Source: Mycolicibacterium phlei
GTDB lineage: Bacteria > Actinomycetota > Actinomycetes > Mycobacteriales > Mycobacteriaceae
NCBI RefSeq assembly: GCF_001583415.1
Contig: NZ_CP014475.1
Coordinates: forward strand, 5,084,001-5,148,000
DNA length: 64,000 nucleotides
Direction: 5' to 3'
The notes under the pieces were generated by a model. That model did no database searches and was not told the origin of the DNA. It saw only the letters and a list, made by a program, of their open reading frames with translations. Position numbers and translations under genes: made by a program. Below are positions 24,529 through 33,652 of the stretch, one piece after another. The first letter of the stretch is position 1. Each line of letters begins with the position of its first letter.

Positions 24529-25332
24529 CTACTCCGGCACGTCCAGCCGGACCCGGTACATCGACGGCCAGAACTTGCCGGTGAGCAGGTACTCGTCACC
24601 GTCGATGTGCGCAATGCCGTTGAGCACCTTCTCCCGGTTGCCGTCCTGCTCGGGCCACAGCCCGGTGGCGTCGACGATGGTGTCGACGCCGCCGGTGCCC
24701 GGGTCGATCCGCACGATCGCGTCGGTCTGCCAGACGTTGGCCCACACCTTGCCGTCGACGCACTCGAGTTCGTTGAGCATCGGCACCGGCTGCCCGTTGC
24801 GGGTGACCCGCACGGAGCCGGTCTCGGCGAACGTCGCCGGGTCGTGGAAGTGCAGCAGGTCGGTGCCGTCGCTGCGGATCAGCCGCGCACCGTCGTGGCA
24901 AAGGCCCCAGCCCTCGCCGTCGACCGGGGCCTCGCGCACCGGGGTCAGCGTGGCCTTGTCCCACTGCACGGCGACGCCGTCGCGCCAGGTCAGCTCCCAG
25001 ATGTGGTCGCCGACGACGGTGATGCCCTCGCCGTAGTAGTCGTTGGGTGCCGGGGCGGCCCGCAGAACCTCGCCGGTGTCCGGGTCGAGCCGGCGGACCT
25101 GGGCCTTCCCGGCGATGCCGGTGCCCTCGTACAGGGTGGGCCCGTCGAACTCCAGGCCCTGGGTCCACGCCGTCGTGTCGTGCGGGATCTCCTTCAGCAC
25201 AACGGGTTTGATCACCGGAACCGGGCCGGGTGTCTCGGCGGGCGAGCTCTCGGCGGTGGGGGTGGACCCGCCGCACGCCACCGCGGCGGCGAACACCAGC
25301 AGGCCCGCGGCGGCGATCTGAACGGCACGCAT
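24529..25332 (-). CDS. Glutaminyl-peptide cyclotransferase lipoprotein (plant/bacterial type)
   Basis: The 267-residue protein has a lipoprotein signal ending AVACGG (Cys near residue 20). The mature part is a five-bladed propeller of the glutamine cyclotransferase family: FDGPTLYEGTGIAGKAQVRRLDPDTGEV, ITVVGDHIWELTWRDGVAVQWD, PMLNELECVDGKVWANVWQTDAIVRIDPGTG and VLNGIAHIDGDEYLLTGKFWPSMYRV are typical. It would convert N-terminal Gln of exported proteins to pyroglutamate at the cell surface. Confidence 0.92.
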   Translation of the reverse strand: MRAVQIAAAGLLVFAAAVACGGSTPTAESSPAETPGPVPVIKPVVLKEIPHDTTAWTQGLEFDGPTLYEGTGIAGKAQVRRLDPDTGEVLRAAPAPNDYYGEGITVVGDHIWELTWRDGVAVQWDKATLTPVREAPVDGEGWGLCHDGARLIRSDGTDLLHFHDPATFAETGSVRVTRNGQPVPMLNELECVDGKVWANVWQTDAIVRIDPGTGGVDTIVDATGLWPEQDGNREKVLNGIAHIDGDEYLLTGKFWPSMYRVRLDVPE

Positions 25333-25350
25333 ACCGTCATGCCTACCCGA

Positions 25351-28300
25351 TCAGGGCGTCACCGCGTCGATGGCCCGGTAAATTCGCTGCTCACTGACGG
25401 GGCGGGGGGTGCCGAGCTGCTGCGCCCACAGGCTGACCCGCAGTTCCTCGATCTGACGGGCGATGTCGCGGACGTCGGGCGCGGCGGCCCGCTGCGGCGA
25501 CAACGCCCGCACCAGCGCCTCGTACTCCTCCTGCACGGCGTGCACCCGCGCCATCCGCTCCCGGTCGGCGGCCGGGGCCTGCGGCAGCCGTTCCAGCCGC
25601 CTGCTGATCGCCATCAGGTAGCGGGTCAGGTCGGCCAGGTGGGTGGCGCCGGTGGCGGTGACGAAACCCCTCGGCAGCAGCCGGGCCAGCTGGGCGCGGA
25701 TGTCGGCGATCGCGTCGGCCTGGGTCGGCGACGGGTTGGTGGGCAGGGCGACCTGCACGTCGGTGGCGGCGGCCAGCACCTTCTCGACGCGGCCCACCAC
25801 GCCGGCGGTGTTGGCGACGAGTCCGGCGGCGACCTTGTCGCGCAGCGCGGCGAACTCCGCGCGGGTCCACACCGGCTTCGGGGCCAACAGATCGGTCGCC
25901 GCGTCGGCGCAGTCCTCGATCAGCTCCCGCAGCGACCCGTCCGGGTTGGCGTTGAGCACCAGCTTGGCGCGTGGCTGTAGTTGCCGTTCAACGGCTTTCA
26001 CCGGCGACGGCACGGAGAGCCGCAGCAGCCGCCGGATGCCCGGTGCCATCGCCGCGGCCTGCTCGGCCGCGGTCGGGAAGACGCGGATGGCGACGGCGGA
26101 CCCGGTGTCGACGAACGCCGGGTAGCCGCGCACCGCGTTCTCTCCGAAGTGACCGCTGACCGTGCGCTCCACCGTGCGGGGCAGCTCCTCGAGGTCGTCG
26201 GGCCACGCCGTGAGCCCGGTGCGCTCCAGGTCGCTGGAGACCGCGTCGGCGACCGCCTTGCGCATCGGCGCGGCGAGGTCGTGCTGCAGCGCCTCGAGAT
26301 CCTTGCCGCGGGCGATGACCTCCCCGTCGGCGTTCTCGACGGCGAACGTGACCCGCAGGTGCGACGGCAGCTTGTCCAGGTCGAACGCGTCCAGCGGCAC
26401 CAGCACCCCGGTGCGCCGCTGCAGCGCCCGCTGCAACGACTCCAGCAGCGGCGCCTCGCCCGGCGTCATCGTCGCCAGCACCGCCCGCGCGGTGTCCGGG
26501 GCGGGTACGAAGTTGCGGCGCAGGTCCTTGGGCAGCGACTTGATCAGCGCGGTGACCAGTTCCTCCCGCAATGCCGGTACCTGCCAGGCGAACTCGTCGC
26601 CGCCGAGCCGGGCCAGCACCTCGACCGGGATGTGCACGGTGACGCCGTCGTCCTCGGCGCCGGGTTCGAAGCGGTAGCTCAGCGGCAGCGACAGGTCCCC
26701 GGCCTGCCACGCGTCGGGCTGGTCGTCGCCGGCGTCCTCGGTGCGCAGCAGATCGTCGCGGGTAAAGGTCAGCAGGTCCGGGGTGCGGTGGCGCTGCTTC
26801 TTCCACCACGCGTCGAAGTGCCGCGCCGACACCACCTCCGGTGGAATGCGGGCGTCGTAGAACGCGAAGATCTCCTCGTCGCCGACGATCAGGTCACGGC
26901 GGCGGGCCTTCTCCTCGAGTTCCTCGAGCTCCTCACGCAGCCGCGCGTTGTCGCGGAAGAAGTGGTGGCGGGTCTGCCAGTCGCCCTCCACCAGCGCGTG
27001 CCGGATGAACAGCTCGCGCGACAGCTGCGGGTCGACCCGCGAGTACCCGACGCGGCGGCGCGGTACCAGCGGCAGCCCGTACAGCGTCACCCGCTCGAAG
27101 GCCATCACCGCGCCGCGCTGTGAATCCCAGTGCGGCTCACTGTAGGTGCGCTGCACCAGATCCCCGGCGATGCGTTCCACCACCTCCGGCTGGATCCGGG
27201 CGGCGATGCGGCCGTAGAGCCGGCTGGTCTCGACCAGGTCGGCGACGACGATCCAGCGCGGCGGACGCTTGGTGAGCACCGATCCCGGCGCCAGCACGAA
27301 CTTCGAGTTCCGCGCGCCGGCGTACTCGCGGCTGTCGCCCTCGCGTAACCCGATGTGCGACAACAACCCCGCCAGCAGCGCGGCGTGGATCCGGTCCGGG
27401 TCGGCGGGCTCAGCGTCGTCCTGGGGGTCTTCCCGGATCCCGAGGTCGCGGGCGATCGAGCGCAGCTGCCCGACCAGGTCCTGCCACTCCCGGATCCGCA
27501 GGTAGTGCAGGAACTCGTCGCGGCACATCCGGCGGAACGCGTTGCCGGACAGCTCTTCCCGCTGTTCGCGCAGGTAGCGCCACAGGTTGAGGTAGGAGAT
27601 GAAGTCGGAGTGCTCGTCGGCGAAGCGGGCGTGTTTCTGCCGGGCCGCCTCCTCCTTGTCGACGGGTCGCTCCCGCGGATCGGGGATCGACAGCGCCGCC
27701 GCCAGCACCAGCACCTCGCGCACGCAGCCCTCGGCGTCGGCCTGCAGGATCATCCGGCCCAGCCGCGGGTCGACCGGCAGCTGCGCCAGCCGCCTGCCGA
27801 TGTCGGTGATGCGGCCCTCGGCGTCGAACGCGCCTAGTTCCTGCAGCAGCTGCACACCGTCGCGGATCGACCGCCGCTCCGGCGGGTCGAGGAACGGGAA
27901 CGTCTCGATGTCACCGAGATTCAGCGCCGCCATCTGCAGGATGACCGCGGCCAGGTTGGTGCGCAGGATCTCCGGATCGGTGTAGCGCGGCCGGGATTCG
28001 AAGTCCTCCTGGCTGTACAGCCGGATACACACACCGGGCGCGGTGCGGCCCGACCGGCCGGCCCGCTGGTTGGCCGACGCCTGGGAGATCGGCTCGATCG
28101 GCAGCCGCTGCACCTTGGTGCGGCGGCTGTACCGGGAGATCCGCGCGGTGCCGGGGTCGACGACGTAGCGGATGCCGGGCACCGTCAGCGACGTCTCGGC
28201 GACGTTGGTGGCCAGCACGACGCGGCGGCGCGCGCGGCTGGGTGTGAACACCTTCTGCTGTTCGGCGGTAGACAGCCGCGCGTACAGCGGCAGCACCTCG

Positions 28301-29289
28301 AGGTTGTCGTCCAGCCCGCGCAAGGCGTCCGCGGTGTCGCGGATCTCGCGTTCCCCGGACAGGAACACCAGCACGTCGCCGGGCGGTTCGCTCTCCAGCT
28401 CGCCGATGGCGTCGATGATCGCCTCGATCTGGTCGCGCGGTTCGACCCGGACGATCTCGTGGTCGGGGTCGTCCGGGTCTTCAGAATCCGGGGAGTCCCC
28501 CGAATCGTTCACGGCCACCGGCACTTCCAGCGGCCGGTACCGGATCTCCACCGGGTAGGTACGCCCGGACACCTCGACGATCGGCGCCCCACCGAAATGA
28601 GCGGCGAAGCGCTCCGGCTCGATGGTCGCGGAGGTGACGATCACCTTGAGGTCGGGCCGGCGCGGCAAGAGCTCGCGCAGATAGCCGAGCAGGAAGTCGA
28701 TGTTGAGGCTGCGCTCGTGGGCCTCGTCGAGGATCAGCGTGTCGTAGCGCAGCAGCCGGCGGTCGCGCTGGATCTCGGCCAGCAGGATGCCGTCGGTCAT
28801 CAGCTTGACCAGGGTGCGGTCACTGGCCTGGTCGGTGAACCGCACCGTGTAACCGATGACGTCACCCAGCGGGGTGCCGACCTCGTCGGCGATGCGCTGG
28901 GCCACGGTGCGGGCCGCGAGCCGGCGGGGCTGGGTGTGGCCGATGGTGCCGCGCACGCCGCGGCCGAGCTCCAGGCAGATCTTGGGCAGCTGGGTGGTCT
29001 TCCCGGAGCCGGTCTCACCGGCGACGATCACCACCTGGTTCTCGGTGATGGCCTTGGCGATCTCGTCGCGGCGCTCGCTGACCGGCAGGTCGGGGTAGGT
29101 GATCGCGGGAACGGCGGCGGCGCGGGTGGCCACCAGGGCCTCGGCGGCGGTGATCTGCTCGGCGAGCTTGGCGAGCTTGTCCGGGCCGGCTCCGCGCAGC
29201 TGGCGCAGTCGCCTGCCGAACCGGGCCGCGTCGCGAATGATCAACCCGTCGAGGCGCTTGCGCAGATCAGCGACGGACGGTCCGGACAC
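25351..29289 (-). CDS. hrpA: ATP-dependent RNA helicase HrpA (DEAH box)
   Basis: Large DEAH/RHA helicase, 1312 residues from the GTG at 29289, the usual HrpA length. Motif I is GETGSGKTTQLPK (about residue 90), motif II is DEAH (LILDEAHERSLN), motif III is SATIE and motif VI is QRAGRSGRTAPG. After the helicase core come the ratchet and OB-fold regions and the long HrpA C-terminal domain (DUF3418, containing LPKDLRRNFVPAPD). HrpA acts in RNA processing and rescue of stalled ribosomes. An upstream in-frame extension would start within the next gene's end and is not used. Confidence 0.93.
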   Translation of the reverse strand: MSGPSVADLRKRLDGLIIRDAARFGRRLRQLRGAGPDKLAKLAEQITAAEALVATRAAAVPAITYPDLPVSERRDEIAKAITENQVVIVAGETGSGKTTQLPKICLELGRGVRGTIGHTQPRRLAARTVAQRIADEVGTPLGDVIGYTVRFTDQASDRTLVKLMTDGILLAEIQRDRRLLRYDTLILDEAHERSLNIDFLLGYLRELLPRRPDLKVIVTSATIEPERFAAHFGGAPIVEVSGRTYPVEIRYRPLEVPVAVNDSGDSPDSEDPDDPDHEIVRVEPRDQIEAIIDAIGELESEPPGDVLVFLSGEREIRDTADALRGLDDNLEVLPLYARLSTAEQQKVFTPSRARRRVVLATNVAETSLTVPGIRYVVDPGTARISRYSRRTKVQRLPIEPISQASANQRAGRSGRTAPGVCIRLYSQEDFESRPRYTDPEILRTNLAAVILQMAALNLGDIETFPFLDPPERRSIRDGVQLLQELGAFDAEGRITDIGRRLAQLPVDPRLGRMILQADAEGCVREVLVLAAALSIPDPRERPVDKEEAARQKHARFADEHSDFISYLNLWRYLREQREELSGNAFRRMCRDEFLHYLRIREWQDLVGQLRSIARDLGIREDPQDDAEPADPDRIHAALLAGLLSHIGLREGDSREYAGARNSKFVLAPGSVLTKRPPRWIVVADLVETSRLYGRIAARIQPEVVERIAGDLVQRTYSEPHWDSQRGAVMAFERVTLYGLPLVPRRRVGYSRVDPQLSRELFIRHALVEGDWQTRHHFFRDNARLREELEELEEKARRRDLIVGDEEIFAFYDARIPPEVVSARHFDAWWKKQRHRTPDLLTFTRDDLLRTEDAGDDQPDAWQAGDLSLPLSYRFEPGAEDDGVTVHIPVEVLARLGGDEFAWQVPALREELVTALIKSLPKDLRRNFVPAPDTARAVLATMTPGEAPLLESLQRALQRRTGVLVPLDAFDLDKLPSHLRVTFAVENADGEVIARGKDLEALQHDLAAPMRKAVADAVSSDLERTGLTAWPDDLEELPRTVERTVSGHFGENAVRGYPAFVDTGSAVAIRVFPTAAEQAAAMAPGIRRLLRLSVPSPVKAVERQLQPRAKLVLNANPDGSLRELIEDCADAATDLLAPKPVWTRAEFAALRDKVAAGLVANTAGVVGRVEKVLAAATDVQVALPTNPSPTQADAIADIRAQLARLLPRGFVTATGATHLADLTRYLMAISRRLERLPQAPAADRERMARVHAVQEEYEALVRALSPQRAAAPDVRDIARQIEELRVSLWAQQLGTPRPVSEQRIYRAIDAVTP

Positions 29290-29311
29290 TGAACAGAGGA
29301 TAGGCGGCGGG

Positions 29312-30211
29312 TCAGGGGGTGTGCAGCGCCGCATCCGCCGCCGGGGCGCCGGTCCAGTTCGCGAGCAGCCGCATCGCGGTCTCCGACGGCGATCCCGGCT
29401 CGGTGGTGTAGATGCACAGCGTCTGGTCCGGGTCCCCGGCCACGGGGACGGCCTCGTAGTTGACGGTGAGGTCGCCGACGAGCGGGTGGTGATAGTGCTT
29501 GGTGCCGTGGGTGCGCTCGCGCACGTTGTGGTCGGCCCACCAGCGGCGGAACTCCTCGCTCTTGACGGCGAGCTCGCCGACGAGTTCGGCCAGCAGTGGG
29601 TCGTCTGGGTGGCGGCCGGCGTCCAGCCGCAGCACCGCGACGTTGTCGCGTGCGATCTGTTCCCAGTCGGCGAACAGTTCGCGCGCGGTCTCGTCGAGGA
29701 ACGTGAACCGCATCAGGTTGCGCTCCCGCGGCGGCAGCGCGTCGAAGTCCCCCATCAGCGCCTTGGCCAGGAAGTCCCCCATCAGCGCCTTGGCCAGCCG
29801 GTTGGCGGCGAGCAGATCCATCCGGCGGCCGAACACGAAGGCCGGCGTGATGTCGTCGAGCGTCTCCAGGATCCGGCGCACCCCGGGCCGCACCCGCTGC
29901 ACGGGCGCCGGGCGGCGGCGCGCCCGCCGGGTCCTGCGGCGGGCGATCTCGAACAGGTAGGCGCGCTCGACGTCGTCGAGACGCAGCGCCCGCGCCACCG
30001 CGTCGAGTACCTCGTCGGAGACGTTGAGGTGCCGGCCCTGTTCGAGCCGGGTGTAGTAGTCCACGCTCACCCCGGCCAGCTGGGCGACCTCCTCGCGGCG
30101 CAGCCCGGGCACCCGGCGCACCCGCCCGGACCCGCCGAGCTCGACGTCGTCGACCCGCAGCCGGGCGCGGCGCGTCCGGAGGAACTCCTTGAGCTCGGCG
30201 TTGTGGTCCAT
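29312..30211 (-). CDS. XRE-family regulator with MmyB-like ligand-binding domain
   Basis: The 299-residue protein has an N-terminal helix-turn-helix (residues 5-75: ELKEFLRTRRARLRVDDVEL, VPGLRREEVAQLAGVSVDYYTRLEQGRHLNVSDEVLDAVARAL) and a PAS-like MmyB ligand domain known to bind fatty acids in relatives. The ligand domain contains an exact 27-base tandem duplication (29744-29797) that repeats LAKALMGDF. I used ATG 30211, at the start of the DNA-binding domain. It is divergent from the truncated SDR gene at 30388, the usual target arrangement for this regulator class. Confidence 0.9.
   Translation of the reverse strand: MDHNAELKEFLRTRRARLRVDDVELGGSGRVRRVPGLRREEVAQLAGVSVDYYTRLEQGRHLNVSDEVLDAVARALRLDDVERAYLFEIARRRTRRARRRPAPVQRVRPGVRRILETLDDITPAFVFGRRMDLLAANRLAKALMGDFLAKALMGDFDALPPRERNLMRFTFLDETARELFADWEQIARDNVAVLRLDAGRHPDDPLLAELVGELAVKSEEFRRWWADHNVRERTHGTKHYHHPLVGDLTVNYEAVPVAGDPDQTLCIYTTEPGSPSETAMRLLANWTGAPAADAALHTP
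29744..29797. repeat. Exact 27-bp in-frame tandem duplication inside regulator gene
   Basis: The sequence GAAGTCCCCCATCAGCGCCT followed by TGGCCAG occurs twice in direct succession (29744-29770 and 29771-29797). It adds nine residues to the MmyB ligand domain without breaking the frame. Relatives normally have one copy at this point, so it is probably a recent slippage event. Confidence 0.93.
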
Positions 30212-30387
30212 CACCACAGTGTGGGCGCCCGAGGACCGTCGCAGCGGCTCAAACGTGGGTCTGCCAGACCCAGGCAGACCCATCCCAGGCCCAGCGAGGC
30301 AGGTTTTGGCCGGTCAGAGCCCTGTCGGCGGTTGTTGAGTCGAGTGTGCGGGAAGCACCCGCCGACCACCCGACGAGAGGAACCCCC

Positions 30388-30810
30388 ATGAGCACCACCC
30401 AGAACCTGTCCGACCGCGTCGCCGTCATCACCGGCGCCTCCAGCGGCATCGGCGAGGCCACGGCCAAGCGACTCGCCGCCGCCGGCGCCAAGGTCGCCCT
30501 GCTGGCCCGCCGCGCCGACCGGCTCGAGAAGCTGTCCGCCGAGATCGCCGAGGCCGGCGGCACCGCGTTGGCCATTCGGGTCGACGTCGCCGACGCCGGC
30601 GCGGTCCGCGCCGCCGCCGAACGCGTCGCCGCCGAGTGGGGCCCGGCCGACCTGGTGTTCAACAACGCCGGCGTGATGCTGCCCGGTCCCATCGACGAGC
30701 AGCGCTACGACCAGTGGGGTCGGCAGATCGACGTCAACATCGTCGGCCTGATGAACGTCATCGGCGCGTTCGTCCCGCAGCTGACCGCCGCGCCGACCCG
30801 CCAGGTGTAA
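30388..30810 (+). pseudogene. Truncated short-chain dehydrogenase/reductase
   Basis: The 140-residue product has the complete SDR nucleotide-binding half: TGASSGIGEATAKRLA (glycine motif), DVADAG, and NNAGVMLPG. It stops after VIGAFVPQLTAAPTRQV, where the catalytic Ser and the YxxxK motif should follow. Full-length SDRs have about 245 residues. No remaining C-terminal half is visible before MTHFR at 30858, so the 3' part was deleted. The ATG at 30388 has a GAGAGG ribosome binding site. It is divergent from the MmyB-type regulator, which would be its natural repressor or activator. Confidence 0.82.
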
Positions 30811-30857
30811 TCACCGGTGCTGCGGCCCGTCCCGGTCGGGGCGGGTCGCACGCCTGT

Positions 30858-31751
30858 CTAGACGCGGTCGGGGGCCCAGTAGTCGAGCATCTCGGCGAAC
30901 GTCTCGAACGCCGGGACGGACACCCCGTAGGTGGCCTCGAGGTGGATGCTGAGCGGGAAACCGAGGTCGGCGACGCCGTCGATCACCCGCTTGTACAGGT
31001 CGAGCATCAGCTTGCGTTTCTCCCCCGGTTCGGAGGCGGCGAGCTGTTTGACGAACTCCTGCTCCTCGGCGACCGCCGGGTTGCCGGGGTCCTGGATAAG
31101 CCAGTGGATCAGCCCGACCTTGCTCTCCAGCTTCGGGACGAAGCCGAACGACAGCAGGATCTCGGGCCGGTGGTCGGTGGTCTCGGCGAGCTCGCGCAAG
31201 AAGCCGACGATGGTGTCGGAGTACAGCAGCTGCGTCATGCCGTAGGTGGCGCCGCGGTCCAGCTTGAACCGGAACCGGCCCTGCTCGCCGTCGCGGGTGG
31301 GGATCAGGATCGCGCCGCGGTTGGGTACCAGGTCGGAGAACATCGACAGCGCGTCGGTCGGTGCGACACCGGAGCCCTCGCCGTCGTTCATGGTGCGCGG
31401 CACGCCGACGAACGCGATGCCGTCGAACCCGGCGCCGGACAGGTCGGTCAGCCGCTGTCGCAGCGCCTGCTCGTCGAGGAACGCGGTGACCTGGGTGCAC
31501 AGCCCGTTCATTCCGGGCAGCTCGGGCTTGATGATCTTCCAGAAGTCGAGGACGTCCATCTTCGGCTTCATCTCGATCGGCCGGTCGTCGTCCTCTTCGA
31601 TCATTCCGGGGATCATCACGTGCCGGATGCGCCCGTCCAGGCCGGTCTCGGTGGAGCAGCGCACCACCTTCTGTGCATCCTCCAGCGCCTGCTCACGGCC
31701 GCGCTCCACGTTGGGCGGCACAAGCTCCAGCGCGATGGTGTTCAGCGTCAC
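30858..31751 (-). CDS. Mycobacterial-type methylenetetrahydrofolate reductase (Rv2172c-like)
   Basis: The 297-residue enzyme begins MTLNTIALELVPPN. Phrases such as RIRHVMIPGMIEEDDDRPIEMKPK, GINGLCTQVTAF-like MNGLCTQVTAF and GVADLGFPLSIH match, from memory, the unusual mycobacterial MTHFR represented by Rv2172c. It reduces 5,10-methylene-THF to 5-methyl-THF for methionine synthesis. The start is GTG at 31751; upstream in-frame sequence is not conserved and lies in the divergent promoter region. It is transcribed away from the SelO gene. Confidence 0.88.
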   Translation of the reverse strand: MTLNTIALELVPPNVERGREQALEDAQKVVRCSTETGLDGRIRHVMIPGMIEEDDDRPIEMKPKMDVLDFWKIIKPELPGMNGLCTQVTAFLDEQALRQRLTDLSGAGFDGIAFVGVPRTMNDGEGSGVAPTDALSMFSDLVPNRGAILIPTRDGEQGRFRFKLDRGATYGMTQLLYSDTIVGFLRELAETTDHRPEILLSFGFVPKLESKVGLIHWLIQDPGNPAVAEEQEFVKQLAASEPGEKRKLMLDLYKRVIDGVADLGFPLSIHLEATYGVSVPAFETFAEMLDYWAPDRV

Positions 31752-31920
31752 CGGGCTGCTCCTCAAATAGCCGATTGTCTCCCTCAGCGCGGCAGGTCGC
31801 CGATGACCACGGTCCGCACTCTCCCCGGGAGCCTCACCATACAGACTGCCGTTCGCTGACCGGCCAGCCACAGTGGCCCGGCTGTGACGCGGGTAACGAC
31901 TCGGGGTTCACGGAAGCCGT

Positions 31921-33399
31921 GTGCTCCGTACTGTGGAGCATGTGAGCCTCGCCCCCGCCGCCGTCACGTTCGGCACCCTGTTCGCCCGCGAACTGCCCGA
32001 GCTGGCCGTGCCGTGGCGCGCCGAGGCGGCCCCCGACCCGCACCTGCTGGTGCTCAACGAGCCGCTGGCCGCGCGACTGGGCCTCGACGCCGAGTGGCTG
32101 CGCAGCCCCGACGGGGTGCGGCTGCTGGTCGGCGCGCAGGTGCCCGACGGCGCCCAGCCGGTCGCGCAGGCCTACGCCGGGCATCAGTTCGGCGGGTTCG
32201 TGCCGCGGCTGGGGGACGGCCGGGCGCTGTTGCTGGGCGAGCTGACCGACGCCGACGGCAACCTGCGCGACGTGCATTTGAAGGGCTCGGGTGCGACGCC
32301 GTTCGCGCGCGGCGGCGACGGGCTGGCGGCGGTGGGCCCGATGCTGCGCGAGTACATCGTCAGCGAGGCGATGCACGCGATGGGCATCCCGACCACCCGC
32401 TCACTGGCGGTGGTGGCGACCGGACGCGACGTGTACCGCGAGACGCCGCTGCCGGGCGCGGTGCTGACCCGGGTGGCCGCCAGCCACCTGCGAGTGGGGA
32501 CGTTCCAGTACGCGGCGGCCACCGGCAACGCCGACCTGCTCAGGCGGCTGGCCGACCACGCGATCGCCCGGCACCATCCGGACGCCGCCGCGGCGGGCAA
32601 CCCGTACATCGCGCTGTTCCAGGCGGTGGTCGGGGTGCAGGCCGAGTTGGTCGCCAAGTGGATGCTGGTCGGGTTCGTGCACGGGGTGATGAACACCGAC
32701 AACATGACGATCTCCGGGGAGACCATCGACTACGGCCCGTGCGCGTTCATGGAGGCCTACGACCCGGACACGGTGTTCAGCTCGATCGACTCGTGGGGCC
32801 GCTACGCCTACGGCAACCAGCCGTCGATCGCGATGTGGAACCTGGCCCGGCTGGCCGAGGCGCTGCTGCCGCTGTTCGCCGACGACCAGGACCAGGCGAT
32901 CCAGATAGCCGAGGCCGCGCTCAACGCGTTCGGGGAGCGGTTCCAGGGCGCGCTCGCGGCGGGGATGCGCGCCAAGCTCGGGGTGCCCGAGGCCGACGAC
33001 GAGACCGCGGTGCCGCTGATGAATGACGTCATCGCGCAGCTCAAGCAGAGCCGGGTGGACTTCACGTCGTTCTTCCGGGCGCTGGCCCACGCCGCGCGCG
33101 GCGACGCCGAACCGGTTCGCGGGCTGTTCATCGACCTGGCGGCGTTCGATGAGTGGCTGGCGCGCTGGCGGGCGCTGAACCCGGACCCGGCGCTGATGGA
33201 CCGGGTCAACCCGGTGTACATCCCGCGCAACCACCTCGTCGAGGAGGCGCTGACCGCGGCGACGGCCGGGGATCTGCAGCCGCTGCACCGGCTGCTGGAG
33301 GCGGTCACCGCGCCGTACCAGGAGCGCCCCGGTTTCGAGCGGTACGCCGAGCCGGCGCCGGAGGACTTCGGGAACTACCGGACCTTCTGCGGCACCTGA
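31921..33399 (+). CDS. selO: SelO-family protein adenylyltransferase (YdiU/UPF0061)
   Basis: The protein has 492 residues, close to the usual SelO size. The pseudokinase fold is recognised by AYAGHQFGGFVPRLGDGRALLLGE, HLKGSGATPFARGGDG, REYIVSEAMHAMGIPTTRSLAVVATG and FVHGVMNTDNMTISGETIDYGPCAFMEAYDP. SelO transfers AMP from ATP to Ser, Thr or Tyr of redox proteins. The bacterial enzyme here ends with FCGT rather than the selenocysteine form of eukaryotes. Start is uncertain: GTG at 31921 is used, and GTG 31942 is also possible. Confidence 0.93.
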   Translation: MLRTVEHVSLAPAAVTFGTLFARELPELAVPWRAEAAPDPHLLVLNEPLAARLGLDAEWLRSPDGVRLLVGAQVPDGAQPVAQAYAGHQFGGFVPRLGDGRALLLGELTDADGNLRDVHLKGSGATPFARGGDGLAAVGPMLREYIVSEAMHAMGIPTTRSLAVVATGRDVYRETPLPGAVLTRVAASHLRVGTFQYAAATGNADLLRRLADHAIARHHPDAAAAGNPYIALFQAVVGVQAELVAKWMLVGFVHGVMNTDNMTISGETIDYGPCAFMEAYDPDTVFSSIDSWGRYAYGNQPSIAMWNLARLAEALLPLFADDQDQAIQIAEAALNAFGERFQGALAAGMRAKLGVPEADDETAVPLMNDVIAQLKQSRVDFTSFFRALAHAARGDAEPVRGLFIDLAAFDEWLARWRALNPDPALMDRVNPVYIPRNHLVEEALTAATAGDLQPLHRLLEAVTAPYQERPGFERYAEPAPEDFGNYRTFCGT

Positions 33400-33415
33400 C
33401 TCATACACTGCCCAC

Positions 33416-33646
33416 ATGACTTTGCGACGGGCATTGTTCGCGGGGCTGTTCGCGGCCGCACTGTCGGCCGCACCGGTATCCCCCACCATCGCCGCGGCCC
33501 AGCCCGGCAACTGCTGCTGTCCGCCGGGACAGACCGGGGTCATCTACGGCTGCGCATCGTTCTGCGTCGACGGCAAGGCGCTCGACGTCAACACCGGGCT
33601 GTGTGTGCCGGCGCCGCCGCCGTATCCGCACCCGCCGATCGGCTGA
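33416..33646 (+). CDS. Small secreted cysteine-rich protein
   Basis: The 76-residue protein has a Sec signal (MTLRRALFAGLFAAALSAAPVSPTIAAA). The mature part of about 47 residues holds six cysteines (NCCCPPGQTGVIYGCASFC and LCVPAPP), enough for three disulfides, and a proline-rich end. The size and spacing suggest a compact extracellular domain of unknown role. It starts 16 bases after selO and may be cotranscribed. The IS481 element sits one base after its stop codon. Confidence 0.8.
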   Translation: MTLRRALFAGLFAAALSAAPVSPTIAAAQPGNCCCPPGQTGVIYGCASFCVDGKALDVNTGLCVPAPPPYPHPPIG

Positions 33647-33652
33647 GCTAGC

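Noticed and set aside
30825..30845. Terminator hairpin between the truncated SDR and MTHFR
   Set aside because: The GC-rich inverted repeat CCCGTCCC/GGGGCGGG pairs imperfectly and has no T-run, so I did not list it.
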